Positions 1-12,500 of a DNA stretch of 64,000 nt are shown in pieces. A program made the position numbers and the translations under genes. This stretch comes from Hoplostethus atlanticus (lineage: Eukaryota; Chordata; Actinopteri; Trachichthyiformes; Trachichthyidae). How positions within the stretch are numbered: the stretch's first letter is position 1; the number at the start of each line of letters is the position of its first letter. Location of the stretch: NCBI GenBank assembly GCA_034670405.1, contig JAXDDX010000347.1, positions 93,586 to 157,585 on the forward strand, written 5' to 3'. The notes beneath the pieces are model-generated. The model ran no database searches. It saw only the letters and a program-made list of their open reading frames with translations, and was not told the DNA's origin.

Positions 1-235
1 AGGAGAAGAAAGAAGATATAGAAGGCCAAGAGGATAAATATACAGAGAATGAATATATATAGAGCATGAAGAGATAGAGGATAAAGATATAGAGGACAAA
101 GACATAGTAGATAAAGATATTGAGAATAAATACGTAGATGTTAAAGATATAGAGTATGAAGATATAGAAGATAAAAATATAGAGGATAAAGAAGAAAGAA
201 GATATAGAAAGCAAAGAGGATAAAGATATAGATGA
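1..235. repeat. Degenerate 15-bp minisatellite
   Basis: An imperfect tandem array of a 15-bp unit close to GATATAGAGGATAAA fills the left edge and probably continues outside the window. The unit is a multiple of three, so one plus-strand frame reads as a run of pentapeptides like DIEDK until a TAA near 223. No start codon, splice site or neighbouring exon supports coding. It lies within reep5 intron 2. Confidence 0.7.
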
Positions 236-879
236 AGGCAAAATGGAATGCAGCATTATTTCTGAGTTGTCTGACAATAGGTGAGGATGTCTGGTATTCT
301 CATAAATACTCCTAACTGCGGTGGGCCTAAAAATCAACTTATGCTTTGCTTGGCTCTTCTGTCAGTCGTCTGCCAAAACATGCTGATCATAAATACGTAT
401 CAAGCAGGGTCCGCTTCCTCATACCAGGTGCCCCAGGATTCTGTGGTAAAAAAAAATCTCCTTCTGTTTTTCTGTTCTTTGAAGCAAGCTAAAAATGTAG
501 TCTAACTTGTTACCTGGGCAACAGCTCCTTGAGCTCAATCTTGCAAAATCAAAGGCTTAGTCAGAGTTAGCTGGGTAATAACCATGCCTTTTTAAAGCTT
601 ACTCCATCCATTAATGGATGCACCTTTCCTTAGAGAGGCACTATTCAAATTGGATTGAGAGATCACCAAGATCCTTGGATATTTGAAAGATTCAAGATAT
701 CAAGATACGATTATTTGTCCCAGCCAGTGCCACTGGCTCTGAAAATGGAAGTTAAATGAAATCCATGGACTCATTGCAGGCAAGAAAAATCATATCCTGC
801 TATTTTGCATATTTTACACAATGGAAAGAGACTTTGGCAGTGTTGCATTTCATAGTTATATTATGTTTCTGTTCTTCAA

Positions 880-1815
880 AGCCTTAATAACCTGGAGACC
901 TGGTTGAAGCCTGGTGAGCACAGCCAGCCGGTTGAACTGTGTCCCCCTGATAATGATTTTATCAGCTCTCCCAGGACTAGTGGCTGTGGTGGAGGGCTAG
1001 CTATTGTATTTAATAAGTCGTTTAGATGCAGCCCATGAGCAATTAATGAATTCTCTAGCTTTGAAGTGCCTAATGCCGATTTCTTGCCTGAATTCTCTGA
1101 ATTTTTATCCGCTTTATTGTGCTGCATCATGACAAAAATAACTATTGCTGGTGATTTTAACATCTACATTGATGATTCAGCAAATGGCCTTGCTAATGAA
1201 TTTTCAAATATTTAAAATCAGCATGTGTCTGACCCAACCCATAACCAAAGACCTTTGTGCCTCTGATCATTTAAGATGTCAAGAAATACCAGTGTGTAGC
1301 TCTTGTGTACTGTTCGCTCTCGCATCTTTAAAATTATCCTATCTATTTGCAAATTTTGTTGTTTCAATGATCTTTGTTCTTCATCCTTAGATGCTGTTGC
1401 TCCACTAAAAACTAGATCCAAATCTGTCAGTATTTGGCCTTTGATTAATGAAAGCATCCACTGCCTAAAAAGGAATTGTAGAAGAGCTGAGCGGAAGTGG
1501 AAAATCACTAAGCTCCTGGTCCATTACAAGTACATGAAGGAGTTATTATCTTATAATAAAAAATTAAAGATGCAAGAGCAAGCTATTTCTGTGAACTAAT
1601 CTCTCTGTTTTCTCAAATACTGACTGTGATACATTTTTAACCTCCTTTTTAGAGATTGAGGACATCAAGTCTAGTCTTCATCATATCTTCCTGCCCCATT
1701 TTCTGTACTTCCTCACCTAGCTACTCTAAATCAGTTTAGGCCAATCTCTCTTAAGGAACTAAGGGACACTATTTCACACATGAGACCATCTTCCAGGCAC
1801 TTTGACTTTTTTTTT
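880..1815 (+). mobile_element. Decayed LINE, endonuclease to pre-RT part
   Basis: Broken plus-strand frames resemble non-LTR retrotransposon ORF2. There is a piece of the apurinic-type endonuclease with GDFNIYID at about 1150-1175. Downstream, near 1390-1600, is a basic linker containing RRAERKWK. Further on, near 1740-1800, is a segment reading ISLKELRDTISHMRPSS in broken frame. Stops and frameshifts are frequent, so this is a fossil. The clade (L2 or Rex1-like) is inferred from the overall look. It lies inside reep5 intron 2. Confidence 0.6.
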
Positions 1816-1816
1816 T

Positions 1817-2230
1817 AAACGACACTGGATTTGGCCAAGGGCTACTGGCAAATTCCTGTGCCTCTAGAGTCCAAGGAAAAAACAGCCTTCTACACTCCAT
1901 ACGGGTTGTACCAATTTGTCAATTTGCTTCCTTTTGGGTTGTTTAAGGCCTCAGCTACACTTTAACGCCTCATGGAGTATGCTGCTGTTTACTTGGATCA
2001 CGTCATCATCTAGGGTGACAACTGGGAGCAGCACATACAACAGGTGGGGGGCTATTCTCGAGCCAACCCAAAGAAGTGTGAGGTTGGGCAGAGGTACGGT
2101 ATCTGGAGTACCACTTGGGCGGCGGGCAGGTGCATCCCCAGGTAGACAAGATTGCAGTGGTTGTGGCCTGCATAATGCGGCTTTAAAAACACAACCAAGT
2201 GGCTTGATCCATTAAGCTGATAGCCTGGTT
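1817..2230 (+). mobile_element. Ty3/gypsy reverse transcriptase fragment
   Basis: The plus strand encodes a recognisable gypsy-type reverse transcriptase stretch: LDLAKGYWQIPV near 1825, then TAFYTPYGLYQF, then a YLDHVII version of the catalytic YxDD box near 1990 in which the second Asp has become His and a stop follows. A later frame matches the usual spacer after the catalytic box. Frameshifts and stops break it, so it is inactive. It abuts the LINE fragment. Confidence 0.7.
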
Positions 2231-2429
2231 CACTTTGGCTGCCAACAAATGACCACTAAGAGCATTAGACCTAACCTCGCTTTACTCACTGACAAACTGC
2301 AAGATCAGCTTACCCTCTCTCTACATATACTGACAGCAAGCATTTCCATACATAAATTGATATTCATTGTTTAAAACTCAAGCATGACTATTCCTGGTGA
2401 AATTAATTGGTTATAATTTTGAATTCATG

Positions 2430-2706
2430 ATCAGTTTATTTGAATGTGATCTCAGCTCTTTGGTTGGTTGCTCCCTAACCAATGCGAGGTAAATTTCAGA
2501 AAAGTTTGTCACATCCAGTCCAGACAAACAATCTTGTAAAACAGGCAATTTGCCAAGGTCACTGGGCCTAAAGGAGAGGTAAACCTGTGTATCGTCCACA
2601 TAGCAATGATATGAGATACACGTGAAACGACAAATTGTATGTCCCAGGGGAAGCATATACATAGAAAACAGAAAAGGCCCAAGAATTGATCCCTGGGGCA
2701 CTCCAC
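2430..2706 (-). mobile_element. LINE reverse transcriptase fragment
   Basis: The minus strand carries [19 protein letters not shown] followed by [15 protein letters not shown], the conserved block of an L2/Rex1-type LINE reverse transcriptase. YADD has become YVDD. Only about 90 codons remain. It lies in opposite orientation to the LINE piece at 880-1815, so it comes from a separate insertion or an inversion. Confidence 0.7.
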
Positions 2707-2709
2707 AGG

Positions 2710-4420
2710 TCAGAAAGACAGACGACGAGTTGTTCTAAGGGCAATTTAATATTCTGGTGGTTATTGGTAGTTTTTTTGTAGCACCTACTTAAGGCCTATT
2801 GTCGCTGGAGGTACAGTATGGGAGATGGGGTTGTATGTAGCAGCTCTACCTATGTAAAGCACCTTCACATGCACTAAAGATCGAAATCAAACTTCCCCAT
2901 TGCTACACCCAGACATGCCACTACAGATACAGGTGTCTTACAGGTTGCAAGGCTGACCGCAGCTGTTACTGTCAAGCACGGGTGCCGAAGAAGCTTGTTT
3001 GCATGTACAGCGGTAGCCAGAAGGGAGATGCAGAATATTGGTCTTTTTCAGCTTTAAGGTCATTATTTTGTGAGTACTTCATTGTGACATGAGACAAGGA
3101 AGCCACAAACCATGATCTAGTTACAGTTACTCAACCTGTGTTTCATACTTGCTATACTTCCTTCTAAAGACCTAATGTACTAGTTTCAAAAATGTTCATT
3201 ACATCACAGCCATGTAGAGGAAATACAACTAAAACCTAAGCTGATGGGCATGTGCAATCTCCAGTGTTCCAACCTTCTTGCATATTGCAAAACTGGCCAC
3301 AGAAATAGATTTCAGTATGCAATTGTATCTTTTATTTTTGGGGTGGAATTGGAAGATCCTCAGTATATTGGGACATAAATAACATACATTAAATACAATG
3401 TGACTATACTCTGTTTTAAAACAAATGCATTTTATCTCAATTTCAGAAATATTGTGATAATACCATTTAGTGGGATTATACTCAATCATACTCCAAAAAC
3501 ATGGCCATGCCTAATAATATACTGCCTGCCTAAAGGGGGTTCTTTCACTGTTGACTTACTATAGTGTAAATTGTAAGTATTTCCATATGTCAATGTTTTG
3601 AATGTCAAATGAGGGAGTGAAGCTTTCTCCTCTGATCTTCCAACAGGCAGGCACAGTCAGCTGCCTATCCACACTTGCGAAATGGCATCTAAACAAATTC
3701 TGAATTTCAGATCGCCATTTCAAACAACTTTGAATTCAGCTGTTTGTGTAATTTAATCCAGAAACGACGTGCTCACTGCAGCGGGGACTGGGGGGTGCAC
3801 TAAAATAGGTCTTCAGTGGCTAGGCATGGAGATTTCCCCCTCTTGCCACAGACTCGCCCAGTGATCATCTGCCTCTAAAAGCACTGCTCTGTCTACTCCC
3901 TCCAATCTTGATGTACATGGGAAAATCCCTTAAGTCATTAGACAACAAACATGTCATTTGATATCATCCACTGATGATATGTGCTGCTTGAGATCATCAC
4001 ACCAGTAGAAGAAAGGAAGAAACAAAAAAACATGATTACCATTGAATGAAACATTTTCTCCTGTTTTTCATTTGTACAATGTAAGAATAACGAGAGGATT
4101 CAGAATGCTGTCAGGGGCTGATGGGCAACTGTGTCAACAACCTGGAAATGCCCACATTGTCTTCCTCTTGACATCAATATGGCGAAACCGTCATTACACT
4201 TGGCCACCGTATTGCCACATCATGCCTGTAGCTCAAGCAACATAAGGATAGGCTACACATGAACTTCACTGAGAATATAAGGCTAAATAAGTAGTAGCAG
4301 ACGCCATAGAGTGTGCTGATCACTATTCTGTGTAGCTGGATGGTTTAAATTCATTCCGAATCTTGTATGCGTGCGTGTGTGTGTGTGTATACCTACTTGA
4401 TATAGCTGAAGTAAGAATAA
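2710..4420. other. reep5 intron 2, no gene seen
   Basis: AT-rich sequence without a convincing coding frame. A short GT run sits at about 4370-4390. The third reep5 exon, expected to the left on the minus strand, was looked for and not found here, so it probably lies outside the window. Confidence 0.4.
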
Positions 4421-4425
4421 ACTTA

Positions 4426-6349
<1,924 letters not shown>

Positions 6350-9300
6350 ATGGAAACCAAAAGAGTGGAGATCCCCTCCAGCGTATTGGACGACCTCTGC
6401 AGGTAACTGAATGCTAAGCCGACATTTACGATAGCAATGCTGTGGCACTAATATTTCTTACAAGGCACATGATAACAGTTCAGCACCTTCAGTTTTTTTC
6501 AACGCGGACAACATTACACCTTTTGTGTTTCTCCAGTCGGTTCATCCTCCACATCCCCAGTGAGGAGAGGGACAACGCCATCCGGGTGTGCTTCCAGATC
6601 GAGCTGGCCCACTGGTTCTACCTAGACTTCTGCATGCAAAACACACCAGGCTTACCTCAGTGCGGAATAAGGGATTTCGCTAAAGCTGATATCCTTATAT
6701 GATGCTTGAATATTAATATTAAGAGTATAGATCACTTTGCCAGGCGTCATATTGATCAAACTCTGAATGGTAATTACCAGTGTGCGCTGCGATTGCCCGT
6801 TTTTCCTCTTGCCATTTGTAGCTACTTGTTCTCCTTGATGGCTAGGAACTTTTTCATCACTGTCCGTTCCTTTTGCCCCACGGGGAGGATGTGCAGAAAG
6901 TTATAGAACAGTGGAAGGAATACAAGATGGGCGTCCCAACCTATGGTGCAATTATTCTAGACGAAGCACTAGAAAACGTGAGTAATTTATGCACAGTGAT
7001 ACTAAGAAGTAATATTTGATAGTTTATATAAAGTTATATATAACGATTGTACTACGAATTGAGGGATCCACCATTTTGACATATAACAGGCACAACAGTA
7101 TAATCATTATTTTTTTTATTTCAAAGTTGTAACATTTCTAATATCAAGTGTACAACATGGGGTAAAAAAAAAAATCCAAAGTGGATATATAACTTTATGG
7201 AAAAAAAGCCATAGTAGTTGGTGAATTTAATTGGTGTGTATTACCCATGATATATAATTTCCATTTCCAGGCATTGCTTGTTCAGGGCTATCTGGCAAAG
7301 TCAGGGTGGGGGTTTCCAAAGGGAAAAGTCAATGAGGATGAAGCTCCTCATGATTGTGCAGTTCGAGAAGTGAGTACAATACCTTTTGCTATTCATTGTT
7401 GCCCATATGCAACCATTTATATCTGTCACAGCCAGTTGACGCTTTTGGTTCCTTCAAAATCTGCACCTTAGGTTTTGGAGGAGACGGGCTTTGACATCAA
7501 GGACCGCATTTGCAAAGACATGTACATCGAGCAGAAAATCACTGACCAGTTGGCCCGGCTGTACATCATAACAGGCGTGTCAAAGGATACCAAGTTCAAC
7601 CCCAAAACAAGGAAAGAGATCAGGGTACAGTTAGTCCTTTTATTCACATGTGCTCCTTGTATTGATTTATAATAGTTGAGTTGTAATTGACACAAACGTG
7701 TTTTCATTTTTCTTCTGTTTTTCTTGTAGAACATTGAGTGGTTCCCCATTGAGAAGTTACCATGTCACAGGAATGACATGACTCCAAAGTCTAAACTTGG
7801 ACTTGCCCCCAACAGGTTTTTCATGGCCATTCCATTTGTAAGGTGAGTGTAGAGTAAGGTATCTGTGTAATGACTAAACACAATAATACACTATTTATGC
7901 CTACTACACATTTAATACACATTTGATTTCAACCAATAGAGGGCAGAAAACTTCTGTAAGCGGCTGTATGATGTCTGGTAATGTTGAACCCATGTACCCG
8001 AAATTGATACATTTCACCAAACAAGTTTACAGCTTGAAACATGTGATTCAGGATTTAATCTCACTTTAATACTGCACTTCTATTGATAGCAAAAACTCTG
8101 CTCACCCTATACAGACCACTCCGAGAATGGATTGCCAGGCTGAAAGGGGAGTCCACAGACAGTGATGAGGATTTTGCCAACAATGGCAGCACTCCGTGCA
8201 AACCTATGGACAACGTTAGGTAATTTCCGTAGCATGGGCCTTATTAGATACTTGAGTCTAACCGGAAACAAACGCTTACTCAGGTACTTCTGTTCCAGCT
8301 CTCTCACTGTCTTTTGAGCAGTAAGGCAACAGTCTTGCATTGTTATGTGCAGAGCTTTGAAACTACTCTGAATTTTAAAAATGATAAATATGATGCTATA
8401 TAATTCACAAAAAACAGTATCCTTGTGTTGTGTGTATTTGTCATATATTTGTCATTTGTCATAGTGTATTATATGAGGCATACTAAACACATGAAACCAA
8501 AAAATGTGGTGGTTAAATTTGGCACAACCAATAAATCAGCTATTTAAGAAAAGTTTGCAGGATTACATTTGGATTTCAATTCTACGGGTCACAATACAGT
8601 TTCATTTGTTACAATTTGATGTTCACACTGTATTGATATTATATACTGAAATTTGCAGTGTATTGATAGGATATAACTATAGTTAAACAGTGTCAATTAT
8701 GATACATGCATAATTTGCATGCATATGGATTAGGGGACAAATTAGACCAAAATTCATTCATTTATAGGGTAAAGAACACAGGCCTGTGTGCTGTAGTGAC
8801 TAAAATAACTTGTCATAACATGTTAATATACACACTAAAAATGCAGGTTTGTGTAACTTTATGTTACCAAAGTATTTTAATACTGAATGTCAAAGCTTCA
8901 TGTTGCTCCTTTTTGTTTTTAAATCTGAAATGTATACAAAACATCTGTCTTGAGATTTGCTGATGCTGGTGCCCACTGTTGGACAGATACACTTTGGTCC
9001 AGTGGGGTGTCTGTACTTCTGATGGCTAGAGTGACAACTACAGGAGTGGAGTATTTACAATAGTGAAAAATGAAACCTGCTCCTCAGTAAAACAATAAAA
9101 CAACGGGGGTTACAAGTATCTATAAGGATTTGCAGAATCAATTCTGAATCAGAAAGAAATAAAGTCACAATATATTGGAGGATTTTTTGGTTTTTCCTTC
9201 ACCATGCCCATATTCTTTGGAAGAATATATTGCATACTACTGGAATTGCATCAACAGAAGCTAATTATTACATGATCATATTGTTACGTTACTCAGAAGT

Positions 9301-9448
9301 ATAGTGTCAACAATGTCAGTGACGACATTGGTTGGCACTGCTTTGTAATTAACCCTTAATTATAATCTTAAGGCATCACTTTCTAGCAACAATAGTGGAA
9401 CGTCCTCATTGTACAATAGAAAATATTCCATATTTTATTCCACAAAAA

Positions 9449-9520
<72 letters not shown>

Positions 9521-12500
9521 TTTGTTTGTTTCTGTCTTGTAGGTCAAAATATAGGCGTTGCCAGGGTATTGAAGCATCTCCAGCAGACGGATGGGGGAAG
9601 CACAAACAACAGAAGTCCCTTGGACAGCTGAGCCAATACGAGCTCAATCAGGTCATAAAAGCCAAGGTTATAGCTCTACAATCAACAATACAGTAGCATG
9701 AGGACTGCTACAAATTTTCAGTTAGCAATTGAATATGCTGATATCACAATTAGGTAATTGTCATATGCATTTGCTAGACTGAGTAGTGCAATGACTGATA
9801 TTTCATTGACTCACTGAATTACTTTGTTTTATCATGGATGAGAGTGTTTATGACCAGCACCTATTTTTATCTTGTTCCTCGTTAGCACTTACGAATGCAG
9901 CTCTCAAGAGAAAGCAATACAGTTGAATGAATATGAACTTAGAATGTAGCTTCTAATGTATATTGTTTTGGGACTCTCTGGCCAGTATGATGTTTTAACC
10001 CCAACTAGGTAAATTGACATGACTCACACATGTGGGATCATTGCATAATTTTGGTGTAGCACATCATTACATTACAGTCATTTAGCAGACGCTTTTATCC
10101 AAAGCGACTTACAAAGGTGATAGTTGACACTGTGGGGATCGAACCCACGACCCTGAAACTGAGAGTCTCATGCTCTACTGACTGAGCTGTCCTTGAGCTG
10201 TCTTCAGCTTCTCAAGTGCTGTTGGAACTGAACCTTTTGTATGCCAGTTTCCCTTTGGCAATGGAAATGCTCCTAGACTTAGCTGGCTTAACTTCCTGGT
10301 AGTGCAATTTAAGTGGTAGTGCTGTTTGCTACCACCAAAATCCCATTCAAGCCTCTCAGTCAGTGGATCTGAAGTGGTTGTCAGCCTTCCAGCCTTCCTT
10401 CCTGCTAGCGGTGATGTCACTGCTAGCCTTCCTGTTAGTGGTGACAGGAGGACCACAGGCTGTGTCAGTGCATTAGAGTCTCTGCACATTCTTGATGAAT
10501 AATGCGGGGATGGTCCCATATTGAAGCGTGGCTTCTCCCTAAACTGTCCTCTAAGGGTGTAATCACACCTAGATTGTGAAAAGTTTACTGTTTCAGGGAG
10601 CAGGAAGAATCAACTTTGTTTGAAAATCATGCTCCCCATACACACATGGTAGAACGATAGTACTTCTGCTTCTATTACTACTAGTACTAAAAGTGTTAGT
10701 ACTTTTAATACTAATAATACTACTACTGTTAATACTTTTAATATTTCTATTAGCAAGCAAGATTTTATACTTTTACTACTACTACCACCACCACTTAATG
10801 CTTTCTTTGTGGGCCTGGTTAGCTCAGTCTGTAGTGCATGAGACTCTTAGTCTCAGGGTCGTCGGTCCGAGCCCCACATAGCGTTAGCCCCACATAGCTT
10901 TAGGTATCACCTTTGCAAATAGTTTTGGATGAAAGTGTCTGCTTAATGACTGTAATATACTACTAATACTACAAGTTTTAATACTACTAGTACTACTGCT
11001 ATTACTACCGCTTTATAGTTTTTGCACAAGTTAAGTTTATTAAATTTTTTGGGCCCATTGGAATGATAAGATAGATAAACACAATGTGATTTAACAAATA
11101 ACTATATGTGTGAACCTCTAGGATAATTACTTCTCTGAAAGGGGGGTAATTGAAGTCAGTGATCCAATCAATGAGGTAACAGCCAGGTGTGTGTTAAAGG
11201 TATCCTGTCATATGAAAACCTCCACCAGTCTACAGACGGATTGTATACAAATGGAGAAAATTCAGTGCCATTGCTACTCTCCCTAGGAGTGGGCATCCAG
11301 CAAAGATCACAGCAAGAGCTGTGACAAAGAACCCTAAGGTAACCACTAAGGATCTAACGTCTGTGTCCACGAGTCCACAATAAGAAAAACTCTAAACGAG
11401 TGGTGTTCATGGGAGGATACCAAGGAGGAAACCACAGCTCTCCACAAAAAACATTGCTGCCCGTCGCAAGTTTGCCAAAGACCACCTAGATGTTCCACAA
11501 AGCTACTACTGGAACACTGTTCTGTGGACGGATGAGACAAAAATCATCTTTTGATTAACTTTTTGGCAAAAGGGCACAACGCTATGTTTGGAGGAGAAAA
11601 AACACTACATACCAACAGCAAAATCTCATCCCAACCCTGAAGCATTGTGGTTTGGGGCTGCTTTGCTGTCTCAGTCTCATAGCTTCAATCATTGAGGGAA
11701 CAATGAATTCCAAATTCTATCAGGAAGTTCTATAGGAGAATATCAGGGTAACAGTCCATGATCGGAAGCTTAACAGAGGTTGGGTCATGCAGCATGACAG
11801 CATCTACTACAGAATAGCTTAAACAGAGGAAAATCCATTCAAATTTTGGAATGGCCAAGTCATAGTCCTGACCTTAACCCTATTGAAATGTCGTGGCCTA
11901 ACCTGAAGCAAGCCGATCATGCATGATATCCCAAAAATATCAATGAACTGAAACAGTTCTGTAAGGAGGAATGGTCCAGAATACCTCCTAACTGTTGTGC
12001 AGGTCTGATAAGCAACTAAAGGAAACATTTGGTTGAGCTTATTGCTGCTAAAGGAGGTACCACCAGTTACTAAATCTCATGGTTCACATACTTTTTCCAA
12101 TCCAAGCTGTTAACATTTGAACAATATGTTCAATAAAGTACCATTTCTGTGTGTGTTGTGTTAAATCACATTGTGTTTATCTATTTTTATGACTTTGATG
12201 AAGATCAGACCATTTTTAGGAGACATTTATACAGGAATGCAGGTAATTCAAAAGGGTTCACAAACATTTTCTCACAACTGTATATCAGGTCAAGCCTGCT
12301 TGGAGACATGTCCCACTAGTAAATGATTCCATATGAGCCCATTCCTTACATGGGGTATGTGTTCTTAGGAATTATCCACATCACCTAGCCTGGGGAGCGA
12401 ACTCACTATTCATATGGAATATGTAACTGGATAGAGACATAGACGCTCATAGAACCATGGTTACATCATAACTTATGTACTTTGCTCTGTAGAACCCAAA

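Noticed and set aside
10120-10195. Possible minus-strand tRNA gene
   Set aside because: Same reason: tRNA-like head of a SINE, with a changed anticodon and L2-type tail.
10811-10885. Possible tRNA-Lys gene
   Set aside because: A and B boxes are present, but it continues into a SINE body with an L2-type tail, so it is a tRNA-derived SINE.
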